17,579 bases of DNA, taken from NCBI GenBank assembly GCA_035541595.1, contig DATKNA010000162.1:1-17579 (forward strand), in the 5' to 3' direction. The DNA comes from DATKNA01 sp035541595 (GTDB lineage: Bacteria > Actinomycetota > Actinomycetes > Actinomycetales > Kineosporiaceae). A program made the position numbers and the translations under genes. The notes under the pieces are model-generated. The model saw only the letters and a list, made by a program, of their open reading frames with translations, made no database searches and had not been told where the DNA came from. This document shows positions 8,278-14,927 of the stretch, piece after piece; within the stretch, counting starts at the first letter, position 1; each line of letters opens with the position of its first letter.

Positions 8278-8296
8278 CTCTGCCGATCCGGCAGAG
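8278..8296 (+). terminator. Hairpin after trmI
   Basis: CTCTGCCG-ATC-CGGCAGAG is a perfect 8-bp stem starting 20 nt after the trmI stop. There is no T-run. It may end or attenuate trmI transcription before mpa. Confidence 0.45.
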
Positions 8297-8418
8297 CCTC
8301 ATGTCATCCTTGGACACCAATCCCCTCAGCAGCGCCGCTGCGGGACGGCGAGACCGGTGCGAACGGGCCCGACGGCCGGCGGTGGCGGGTCGGACAGCGG
8401 CCGCCCGCAGGGCAGAGT

Positions 8419-8424
8419 TACTGT
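8419..8424 (+). promoter_or_regulatory. Candidate -10 for mpa
   Basis: TACTGT fits TANNNT. It would place the transcript start near 8431, giving a 5' leader of about 32 nt that includes the GGAGGTG Shine-Dalgarno at 8450-8456, 6 nt before ATG 8463. The -35 region is weak. Confidence 0.35.
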
Positions 8425-8462
8425 CGGGAGCATGCACCGGCGAGGAACGGGAGGTGCCGGCG

Positions 8463-10190
8463 ATGCCCGATCACGAGGACGTCCGAGGGGCTGACAGGGC
8501 CGCTCTGCGCGAAGAGATCGCGCGACTGCAGGCCGAGGCGGAGCGGCTGCGCATGGTCCGCGGCGGCGCGGATCCCGAACACGTGGCCCGGCTGCGTGCC
8601 CAGGTCGGCCAGCTCGCGGCCCAGAACGACCGCCTCGCCTCCACGCTGCGGGACGCCCGGGACCAGATCGTCGCCCTCAAGGCGGAGGTCGACCGGCTGG
8701 CGCAACCGCCGAACACCTTCGGCATCTACGTCGGCCCGGGCGACGACGGCACCGTCGAGATCGTCAGCTCCGGACGGAAGATGCGGGTGGCCGTGAGCCC
8801 GTCCGTGCCCTTGGAGGAGCTGGAGCCCGGCCAGGAGGTCATGCTCAACGAGGCGTTCAACGTCGTCGCCGCGCGCATGTTCGAGCGCACCGGCGAGATC
8901 GTCATCCTGAAGGACCTGATCGACGAGGATCGCGCGCTCGTCGTGGCGCACGCCGACGAGGAGCGCGTCGTCCAGCTCTCCGGGCCACTGCGGGCCGAGA
9001 AGCTGCGGGTCGGGGACGCTCTCGTCTTGGAGACCCGGTCGAACTTCGTCTTCGAGAAGATCCCGCGGGCGGAGGTCGAGGAACTCGTCCTCGAAGAGGT
9101 GCCCGACATCGACTACGGCGACATCGGTGGACTCGCCGCCCAGATCGAGCAGATCCGCGACGCCGTCGAGCTGCCCTTCCTCCACCCGGACCTGTTCCGC
9201 GAGCACGGCCTCAAGCCGCCGAAGGGGATCCTCCTGTACGGCCCGCCGGGCTGCGGCAAGACGCTCATCGCCAAGGCCGTCGCGAACTCCCTGTCGAGGA
9301 AGGCCGCAGAGATGCGCGGCGCCAAGGAGTCCAAGAGCTACTTCCTCAACGTCAAGGGCCCGGAACTGCTCAACAAGTACGTCGGCGAGACCGAGCGGCA
9401 CATCCGGCTCATCTTCGCCCGGGCCCGGGAGAAGGCCGGCGAGGGCACTCCGGTCGTCGTCTTCTTCGACGAGATGGACTCACTGTTCCGCACCCGGGGC
9501 TCGGGTGTGAGCAGCGACGTGGAGACGACGATCGTCCCGCAGCTGCTCAGCGAGATCGACGGCGTCGAGCGGCTCGAGAACGTCATCGTCATCGGGGCGT
9601 CCAACCGCGAGGACATGATCGACCCTGCGATCCTGCGGCCGGGTCGCCTCGACGTCAAGATCAAGATTCAAAGGCCGGACGCCGAGGCGGCGCGCGACAT
9701 CTTCTCGAAGTACCTCACGCCGAACCTGCCACTGCACGCGGACGACCTGCACGAGAACGGCGGCTCGCCCGAGGTGGCGGTCGCGGCGATGATCGACCGG
9801 ACCGTCGAGCGCATGTACACCGAGACCGAGGAGAACCAGTTCCTCGAGGTGACCTACGCCAACGGCGACAAGGAGATCCTCTACTTCAAGGACTTCAACT
9901 CCGGGGCGATGATCCAGAACATCGTCGACCGGGCGAAGAAGATGGCGATCAAGGACTTCCTGGATACCGATCAGAAGGGCATCAGGATCGACCACCTGCT
10001 TACGGCCTGCGTGGACGAGTTCAAGGAGAACGAGGACCTGCCCAACACCACGAACCCGGACGACTGGGCCCGGATCTCGGGGAAGAAGGGCGAGCGGATC
10101 GTCTACATCCGCACGATCATCCAGGGCAAGGCGGGCAGCGAGCCGGGCCGGACCATCGACACGGTCCCGAACACCGGCCAGTACCTCTAG
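8463..10190 (+). CDS. mpa: Proteasome-associated AAA+ ATPase Mpa/ARC
   Basis: This 575-aa hexameric ATPase recognises pupylated proteins, unfolds them and threads them into the 20S proteasome. Order of parts: N-terminal coiled coil that binds Pup (about residues 8-80, heptad-rich, REEIARLQAEAERLR), tandem OB domains (from NTFGIYVG to about 210), AAA+ module with Walker A GPPGCGKT (260-267), Walker B VVVFFDEMDS (about 331-340) and Arg-finger region SNREDMIDPAILRPGR, and the C-terminal tail GQYL. The penultimate-Tyr tail is the known docking/gate-opening element for the proteasome. ATG 8463 is selected by GGAGGTG 6 nt upstream; GTG 8454 and ATG 8301 are in frame but less likely. Length fits ARC/Mpa proteins (about 590-610). 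Confidence 0.97.
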   Translation: MPDHEDVRGADRAALREEIARLQAEAERLRMVRGGADPEHVARLRAQVGQLAAQNDRLASTLRDARDQIVALKAEVDRLAQPPNTFGIYVGPGDDGTVEIVSSGRKMRVAVSPSVPLEELEPGQEVMLNEAFNVVAARMFERTGEIVILKDLIDEDRALVVAHADEERVVQLSGPLRAEKLRVGDALVLETRSNFVFEKIPRAEVEELVLEEVPDIDYGDIGGLAAQIEQIRDAVELPFLHPDLFREHGLKPPKGILLYGPPGCGKTLIAKAVANSLSRKAAEMRGAKESKSYFLNVKGPELLNKYVGETERHIRLIFARAREKAGEGTPVVVFFDEMDSLFRTRGSGVSSDVETTIVPQLLSEIDGVERLENVIVIGASNREDMIDPAILRPGRLDVKIKIQRPDAEAARDIFSKYLTPNLPLHADDLHENGGSPEVAVAAMIDRTVERMYTETEENQFLEVTYANGDKEILYFKDFNSGAMIQNIVDRAKKMAIKDFLDTDQKGIRIDHLLTACVDEFKENEDLPNTTNPDDWARISGKKGERIVYIRTIIQGKAGSEPGRTIDTVPNTGQYL

Positions 10191-10454
10191 CCCGACCCAC
10201 GAGCTGGGCGAGGAAGCGCGTCGGCGGTCACTCCCGATCGGCTGCGCCCTTCGTCGTGTCGAGGACGTGTCACGCGGCATGGCGTGCCTGACTCGCCGGC
10301 AGGCGGCCAGGCGTGCACCACGAGGCGGGCGACGGCGGAGCGTGCACCCGTTGTGCCTCGATGCACGCGTTGTGCCGCTCCGAGGCGTCTCCGGACCGGC
10401 ATAGCCCGTGCAATCCAGCATGACGCGAGCAGGCCGGGCCCTGCCGAGCGCGTA
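10191..10454. other. Convergent intergenic region, mpa/Nudix
   Basis: I see no gene here. The region holds short repeats: CGTTGTGCC occurs at 10349 and 10368, and CGTGCACC at 10312 and 10341. CACGC/GCGTG gives a small 5-bp stem at about 10271-10285. No clear terminator with a T-run is visible. Confidence 0.4.
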
Positions 10455-10976
10455 TCAGCCGAACACGGCGTCGATCCCCATCGTCGTCAGCAACGCACGG
10501 GTGTCCGGGACGAACGGCGACGACGGGTCGACGAGCGCCGCGGCCACGACCTCGGGCGCCTCCCACCAGGCAGCGGCGACCTCGCCGTCGTCGAAGCGGA
10601 TCGCGCCGTCCCACGACGTCCGGTACACGAAGCCGAGGTACCACGTGTGCTCGTCCCGATACCAGGCCGAACCCACCGGCGTCAGCAGTGCGCCCGCGGC
10701 CCCCGCCTCCTCCTCGAGCTCGCGGACCGCGGCGACGTCCGGATCCTCCCCGGCCAGCACGACGCCTCCGAACGAGCAGTCGCGCAACCCCGGGTACACG
10801 TCCTTGGCGTCGGACCGCCGGTGGACGAGCACCTCCCCGTTCGAGCGCCGGACGACGACGCACGTCGCGGCGTGCGGCAGGTTCTCCCGGCGCACCGTGG
10901 ACCGCGGCGCGGTGCCGGTCACCCGCGCCGACCGGGCGGCGGGATCGTAGATCGCGACGAGCTCGTCCGCGCTCAC
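10455..10976 (-). CDS. Nudix hydrolase
   Basis: This 173-aa protein has a perfect Nudix box, G(x5)E(x7)REUxEExGU, from Gly71 to Ala93 (E77, R85-E86, E89-E90, G92), which binds the metal and hydrolyses nucleoside-diphosphate-X substrates. The surrounding sequence (YPGLRDCSFGG, YRDEHTWYLGFVYR) resembles the YfcD/isopentenyl-diphosphate-isomerase-like branch, but the substrate cannot be read from this. Candidates include oxidised nucleotides, NAD-like compounds or ADP-sugars. The GTG start at 10976 overlaps the stop of the DUF3054 gene by 4 nt (GTGA), so the two proteins are made from one message. It lies between mpa and dop, on the opposite strand from both. Confidence 0.88.
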   Translation of the reverse strand: MSADELVAIYDPAARSARVTGTAPRSTVRRENLPHAATCVVVRRSNGEVLVHRRSDAKDVYPGLRDCSFGGVVLAGEDPDVAAVRELEEEAGAAGALLTPVGSAWYRDEHTWYLGFVYRTSWDGAIRFDDGEVAAAWWEAPEVVAAALVDPSSPFVPDTRALLTTMGIDAVFG

Positions 10977-11338
10977 GCGGCGGCCCGGCGGCGGGCGAAC
11001 AGCCTCGCCACCAGCCGCCAGCCCAGCAGGAACAGAGCCAGGAAGGTCGTCGCGACGACCACGAAGGACGGCGGCGTCCCATCACCGGCGAGCCGGCGCA
11101 GGGTCATCCCCACGCCGACGGCCCCGGTGGTGACCACTGCTCCGGCCGGCAAGGACTCCGGCGGACGCCGGGCGACGACGACGACCAGCTCGCCGACGGC
11201 CGCGCCGGTGACGAACGGCCACGCCGTCGCCACCGTCCCGGCCATCGCGGAGCCCTCGTCGTGCGACCGACGACCCAGAACGACGAACACGAGCACGGCC
11301 AGCAGGTCGGCGGCCCAGACGGGCGCGAGGCGGCGCAC
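10973..11338 (-). CDS. DUF3054 family membrane protein
   Basis: This is a 121-aa integral membrane protein with about four hydrophobic segments (roughly residues 8-22, 35-57, 64-80, 90-112). The pattern LAVLVFVVLGRRSH...GTVATAWPFVTG...FVVVATTFLALFLLGWR matches the DUF3054 family as I recall it; no function is known for that family. GTG 11338 has AGAGGA 6 nt upstream, which supports this start. It overlaps the downstream Nudix gene by 4 nt. It is divergent from the exonuclease III gene across a repeat-containing promoter region. Confidence 0.75.
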   Translation of the reverse strand: MRRLAPVWAADLLAVLVFVVLGRRSHDEGSAMAGTVATAWPFVTGAAVGELVVVVARRPPESLPAGAVVTTGAVGVGMTLRRLAGDGTPPSFVVVATTFLALFLLGWRLVARLFARRRAAA

Positions 11339-11347
11339 GCCCCATCC

Positions 11348-11448
11348 TCTCAGCGGCGGCCGTCGCGGTCGCGCCCGCCCCGGTCGCGCCCGCCCCGATC
11401 GCGCCCGCCGCCCCAGTCGCGCCTGCCCTATCGCGCCCGCCGCTGAGA
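11348..11448. repeat. 12-bp inverted repeat enclosing five GC-rich tandem copies
   Basis: TCTCAGCGGCGG (11348-11359) and CCGCCGCTGAGA (11437-11448) are perfect inverted copies. Between them, TCGCGCC(C/T)GCC-type units begin at 11369, 11384, 11399, 11417 and 11431, with spacings of 15, 15, 18 and 14 nt. The element fills most of the divergent region between the DUF3054 and exonuclease III genes. A small mobile or extragenic palindromic element, or a regulator-binding array, are possible readings. Confidence 0.6.
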
Positions 11449-11479
11449 CTCTGTCGGTGCCGCCTGCCAGGATCCTCCC

Positions 11480-12307
11480 GTGCTCACGGTCGCGTCAGTC
11501 AACGTCAACGGCGTCCGGGCCGCCGTCCGTCGAGGGATGGGGGCCTGGCTGGCCGAGCGCCACCCCGACGTCCTCTGCCTGCAAGAGGTCCGTGCCGGGG
11601 ACGACGAGCTGGCGCGGGCCCTCGGCCCCGGCTGGCACACCGTCCATGAGGAGGCGCCCACCAAGGGACAGGCCGGGGTGGCGGTCGGCGCCCGAGTGTC
11701 GCCGTCCGCGGTGCGGCTCGGCCTGGCCCCGCGGGGTCCGGCCGGCGCCTTCGACGACACCGGCCGCTGGGTGGAAGCGGATCTCGAGGTGACCAGCTGC
11801 GGGGGCGGGAGTCAGCTGCTGACCGTGATCTCCGGCTACGTCCACGCGGGGCGGGCGGGCACGGCACGTCAGGCCGAAAAGGAGGCCTTCCTCGCCGCGG
11901 CCGCCTGCCGCCTCGACGCTCTCGCCGCCGACGGCCGCCACGTACTGCTGACCGGAGATCTCAACGTCGCGCATTCGGCGGCCGACCTGGCGAATTGGAA
12001 GGGCAATGTCTCGAAGGCCGGGTTCCTCCCGTCCGAGCGGGAGTGGTTCGACCGGCTGCTCGAGCGGGGCTGGGTGGACGTGGTGCGGACGCTCGCCGGG
12101 GGTGGGCCCGGGCCCTACTCGTGGTGGACCTGGCGCGGCACGGCGTTCGACCGGGACGTCGGGTGGCGCATCGACTACCAGATCGCCTCCGCCGGCCTGG
12201 CCGCGCTGGCCGTGAACGCCGAGATCGACCGTGCGCCGAGCTACGCCGCACGGTGGAGCGACCACGCGTCCGTCGTCGTCCGCTACGATCTTGACCTGCC
12301 TCCTTGA
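11480..12307 (+). CDS. xth: Exodeoxyribonuclease III (AP endonuclease family)
   Basis: This 275-aa protein of the ExoIII/APE1 endonuclease-exonuclease-phosphatase family cuts DNA at abasic sites and removes 3' blocks in base excision repair. Family residues are in place: Asn10 in SVNVNGVR, metal-binding Glu36 in LCLQEVRAG, Asp160/Asn162 in TGDLNVAH, NWKGN, the substrate-recognition segment YSWWTWRG...WRIDYQ, and the catalytic Asp261-His262 in WSDHASVVV. GTG 11480 begins the conserved LTVASVNVNG strand and has AGGA 7 nt upstream. It is divergent from the DUF3054-Nudix pair and lies upstream of dop in the same direction. Whether it is xthA proper or a paralogue cannot be told without the rest of the genome. 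Confidence 0.92.
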   Translation: MLTVASVNVNGVRAAVRRGMGAWLAERHPDVLCLQEVRAGDDELARALGPGWHTVHEEAPTKGQAGVAVGARVSPSAVRLGLAPRGPAGAFDDTGRWVEADLEVTSCGGGSQLLTVISGYVHAGRAGTARQAEKEAFLAAAACRLDALAADGRHVLLTGDLNVAHSAADLANWKGNVSKAGFLPSEREWFDRLLERGWVDVVRTLAGGGPGPYSWWTWRGTAFDRDVGWRIDYQIASAGLAALAVNAEIDRAPSYAARWSDHASVVVRYDLDLPP

Positions 12308-12521
12308 CCCCGGGGACTCGCAGCCGCCTCGTCGACGCAGGCCTGACGGCTGCCCACGATCATGCGGGACAGCCGCTGGTCGATGCCCGGGCCGCCGTAA
12401 GGATAGTCGGCCGGCCCCGGGTCGTTGGCGCGTCCAGCGCCTCGATCATCTCGTCGGGGAGGTGGAGCCCGACGGCCCCCGGGTCGTCGCGGAGCTGCTC
12501 GACGGCGCGGGCGCCGAGCGA
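12283..12521 (-). pseudogene. Probable aldo/keto reductase C-terminal remnant (frameshifted)
   Basis: On the minus strand one frame reads LGARAVEQLRDDPGAVGLHL and then PDEMIEALDA (from 12518). A shift near 12427-12428 leads into another frame reading NDPGPADYPYGGPGIDQRLS. Joined, this resembles the C-terminus of aldo/keto reductases (GARTxEQLxDNLGA...LDxxSDPGxPDYPYG). Codon third positions stay GC-rich in each frame on its own side of the shift. Only some 70-80 residues remain of a family usually near 300 aa, so it is truncated at the front and broken inside. It fills most of the 332-nt gap between xth and dop, in which I see no intact gene. Confidence 0.45.
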
Positions 12522-12627
12522 CCTGCGCCATCGAGACCGTCGTGCGTCCGCGACGTTCTGCACCGCGGCGACCTGCACCGAGGCGACGACGTCCCACGCC
12601 CGCCGTCCTGGATCCGGACCAGCCTCG

Positions 12628-12633
12628 TAGGCT
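12628..12633 (+). promoter_or_regulatory. -10 element for dop (near-leaderless)
   Basis: TAGGCT is a good actinobacterial -10. It ends 6 nt before ATG 12640, so the transcript would begin at or within a base of the start codon. No Shine-Dalgarno is visible between them. The -35 is weak. Confidence 0.55.
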
Positions 12634-12639
12634 CTCGGC

Positions 12640-14157
12640 ATGAGCGCACGCCGGGTGATGGGCATCGAGACCGAGTACGGCGTCTCGGCCCCCGGCGACC
12701 CCACCGCGAACGCGATGCTCCTGTCGAGCCAGGTCGTCAACGCCTATGCGGCGCCACTGGGCCACCGGGCGGGCCGGGCCCGGTGGGACTACGAGGACGA
12801 GGCGCCACTGCGCGACGCCCGCGGTTGGGAGCTGAGCCGGGACGCCGCCGATCCCGGCCAGCTCACCGACGTCCAGGACGACCCCGGGCTGGCGAACGTC
12901 ATCCTGACCAACGGCGCCCGGCTGTACGTGGACCACGCCCACCCCGAGTACTCCTCGCCCGAGGTGACGAACCCGCGGGACGCGGTGTCGTGGGACAAGG
13001 CGGGGGAGCGCGTCATGCTCGCCGCGGCCCGGCGGCTGGCTGCCGCCCCGGGCCTGCCGCAGGTCAACCTCTACAAGAACAACACGGATAATAAGGGCGC
13101 ATCGTACGGAACGCATGAGAACTACCTCATGCGCCGGGAGACGCCGTTCGCTGACATCGTCCGCTACCTCACGCCGTTCTTCGTCTCCCGTCAGGTGGTC
13201 GCCGGCGCGGGGCGGGTCGGCCTCGGGCAGGACGGCACGGGGGTCGGCTTCCAGATCAGCCAACGCGCGGACTTCTTCGAGGTCGAAGTCGGGCTCGAGA
13301 CGACCCTCAAGCGGCCGATCATCAACACCCGGGACGAGCCCCACGCCAGCGCGGATCGGTTCCGCCGACTGCACGTCATCATCGGTGACGCGACGATGTG
13401 CGAGGTGGCCACCTACCTGAAGCTGGGGACCACGGCTCTCGTCCTGGAGCTGATCGAGGAGAAGGGGTTCTCCGCCGACCTCTGGGTCGACCGCCCCGTG
13501 TCTGCCCTGCACACGGTGTCGCACGACCCCAGCCTCAGGGCGACCCTGCGCCTGCGGGACGGGCGTACGCTGACCGCCGTCCAGCTGCAGTGGATGTTCC
13601 TGGAGCAGGTCCATGCCTACCTTGACGATCGGTACGGCAACGACGTCGACGACCTGACGAAGGACGTCGTGCAGCGCTGGGAGAGCGTGCTCGCGCGGCT
13701 GGAGAAGGATCCGGCGGACTGCGCGCGCGAGCTCGACTGGGTGGCGAAGCTGCGCCTCGTGGAGGGGTTCCGGCACAGGGAGAACCTCTCCTGGGACGCC
13801 GCCCGCCTTCAGCTGATCGATCTGCAGTGGTCCGACGTCCGGCCGGAGAAGGGGCTCTACCACCGCCTGGTCGAGCGCGGCCAGGTGGAGCGCATGGTGA
13901 CCAATGCCGAGATCGAGCGCGCGGTCGAGGAGCCGCCGGACGACACCCGGGCCTACTTCCGCGGCCGGTGCCTGGCGAAGTACGGCGAGAACGTCGCCGC
14001 TGCGTCGTGGGACTCGGTGATATTCGACGTCCCCGGCCGCGGCGCGCTGCAACGGGTGCCGACCCTGGATCCTCTGCGCGGGACGCGGGACCACGTCGGG
14101 AGCCTGATCGACCGTTCAGCAACGGCCGCCGAGCTCGTGGACGCCCTCAGCCGCTAA
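12640..14157 (+). CDS. dop: Pup deamidase/depupylase Dop
   Basis: Dop (505 aa) deamidates the C-terminal Gln of Pup to Glu and also removes Pup from tagged proteins. It belongs to the carboxylate-amine ligase/glutamine synthetase-like fold shared with PafA. Visible features are metal-binding acids in GIETEYGV (Glu10, Glu12), the catalytic Asp98 in LYVDHAHPEYSSPE, KNNTDNKGASYGTHENYL, NTRDEPHA and HVIIGDATMCEVATYLKLG. The insert GHRAGRARWDYEDEAPLRDA onward (about residues 41-80), absent from PafA, is the Dop-loop and separates it from the ligase. The full-length C-terminal domain is present. The promoter suggests a leaderless message. It stands apart from the pup operon by 800 nt. Confidence 0.97.
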   Translation: MSARRVMGIETEYGVSAPGDPTANAMLLSSQVVNAYAAPLGHRAGRARWDYEDEAPLRDARGWELSRDAADPGQLTDVQDDPGLANVILTNGARLYVDHAHPEYSSPEVTNPRDAVSWDKAGERVMLAAARRLAAAPGLPQVNLYKNNTDNKGASYGTHENYLMRRETPFADIVRYLTPFFVSRQVVAGAGRVGLGQDGTGVGFQISQRADFFEVEVGLETTLKRPIINTRDEPHASADRFRRLHVIIGDATMCEVATYLKLGTTALVLELIEEKGFSADLWVDRPVSALHTVSHDPSLRATLRLRDGRTLTAVQLQWMFLEQVHAYLDDRYGNDVDDLTKDVVQRWESVLARLEKDPADCARELDWVAKLRLVEGFRHRENLSWDAARLQLIDLQWSDVRPEKGLYHRLVERGQVERMVTNAEIERAVEEPPDDTRAYFRGRCLAKYGENVAAASWDSVIFDVPGRGALQRVPTLDPLRGTRDHVGSLIDRSATAAELVDALSR

Positions 14158-14172
14158 CCACCCACCCCTTCA

Positions 14173-14207
14173 CGGTGATCATGCAAACTCCGCTGATCAT
14201 GCAATCC
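14173..14207. repeat. TGATCATGCAA direct repeats with distant inverted copy
   Basis: CGGTGATCATGCAA (14173-14186) and TGATCATGCAATCC (14194-14207) are direct copies of a TGATCATGCAA core; a shorter TTGATCACG follows at 14211. An inverted copy, GGATTGCATGATCACCG, lies at 14810-14826, about 600 nt away. Confidence 0.6.
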
Positions 14208-14381
14208 ATGTTGATCACGTACTCGATCGGCTACAGATCGTCGCACCGTGAATGGGGGCTCGACTGCTTCTCTGTGGGTGATGGGGAACGGGCACACCGT
14301 GCGGGGTCGTCGACCGCCAGTATGGAGGTGGGTGCGGGGGGCCGGCGTTCATGATGGTCAGCCCACGACCAGGGCGCTCAT

Positions 14382-14423
14382 CCGGCGGGGCTTCTCCGGC
14401 GGGGCTTCTCCGGCGGGGCTGGT
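14382..14423. repeat. 14-bp tandem repeat, three copies
   Basis: CCGGCGGGGCTTCT occurs at 14382-14395 and 14396-14409, followed by an imperfect third copy at 14410-14423 (ending GGT instead of TCT-type bases). Confidence 0.75.
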
Positions 14424-14610
14424 CGGCGCGGCGCCGTCGCAGCGGGGACTATGACCAGAGCCTGTCGAGGGGCACCGGAGGAGATCCTTTACACCGCGTT
14501 GCGTGCGATCTCGCGCCTTGCGCACGTCATCGACAGAAATCGGGACCCCTCGGCTATGGGCTGGACGGGTAAGTGTCGATACAGCGCGTACCGGGCTACC
14601 CGGACGAGAG

Positions 14611-14674
14611 GCGCACCTGTCGACAACCTGGGCACGGCGCCCCCGGGGACGGTGCGCGCCTGTCGACAACCTGG
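14611..14674. repeat. 21-bp direct repeat with TTGTCGACA core
   Basis: GCGCACCTGTCGACAACCTGG (14611-14631) recurs at 14654-14674 with a single difference (A to G). The complementary strand contains TTGTCGACA, one base from the actinobacterial DnaA-box form TTGTCCACA. Two sites 43 nt apart are too few to call an origin. Confidence 0.6.
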
Positions 14675-14767
14675 CCGTTGACCGTCCAGATCGCCCTCTG
14701 ATCCTGGGTGGCGGGGCCGGTGCCGGCGGGGGCCGGATGGGCAGGTCCGTCGGAGGGGGTTGTGCGC

Positions 14768-14813
14768 ATCCGTGTCGATCAAGTAATCGGGCAGTCACTT
14801 GATCGACACGGAT
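14768..14813. repeat. 17-bp perfect inverted repeat, 12-nt loop
   Basis: ATCCGTGTCGATCAAGT (14768-14784) is the exact reverse complement of 14797-14813, with 12 nt between. This is the strongest hairpin in the window. It lies about 145 nt upstream of pup and about 110 nt upstream of the proposed pup -10. It lacks a T-run. Confidence 0.8.
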
Positions 14814-14819
14814 TGCATG

Positions 14820-14885
14820 ATCACCGCAGGTCGGGGTCGACATCACCGCAGGTCGGGGTCGACATCACCGCAGGTGGGGGTCATC
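14820..14885. repeat. 22-bp tandem repeat, three copies
   Basis: ATCACCGCAGGTCGGGGTCGAC at 14820-14841 is repeated exactly at 14842-14863. A third copy at 14864-14885 differs at about three positions near its end. The array directly abuts the large hairpin and ends some 37 nt before the pup -10. Confidence 0.8.
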
Positions 14886-14921
14886 GCCGGAGTCGCCGGG
14901 CGGGGGCTGGACCCGGCCACC

Positions 14922-14927
14922 TAGGAT
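14922..14927 (+). promoter_or_regulatory. -10 element of the pup operon
   Basis: TAGGAT matches the actinobacterial -10 well. The transcript would start near 14934, leaving a leader of about 24 nt that holds GAGGAGG (14945-14951), 6 nt before the pup ATG. No good -35 is visible. Confidence 0.55.

Noticed and set aside
8301..8462. Longer Mpa starting at ATG 8301
   Set aside because: The extra 54 residues are Arg/Ala-rich and lie over a promoter-like and Shine-Dalgarno-bearing leader; the conserved coiled coil begins just after ATG 8463.
12283..14094. 603-codon minus-strand frame opposite dop
   Set aside because: Antisense shadow of a clearly recognised Dop; only its last part (12283 to about 12430) overlaps the reductase-like relic.
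14611..14674. Replication origin
   Set aside because: Only two near-DnaA-box sites, no AT-rich unwinding region and no dnaA/dnaN nearby.
14451..14681. 76-codon + strand frame in the dop-pup spacer (starts MTRACRGAPEEILYTALRAI)
   Set aside because: Weak third-position GC bias, no Shine-Dalgarno in place, and it runs into the first 21-bp repeat; no family recognised.
14358..14846. 162-codon minus-strand frame in the dop-pup spacer
   Set aside because: It spans three repeat families, is Pro/Arg-rich, and repeats in its translation just reflect the DNA repeats.
14820..14885. CRISPR array
   Set aside because: The 22-bp copies are directly adjacent with no spacers, and there are no cas genes.
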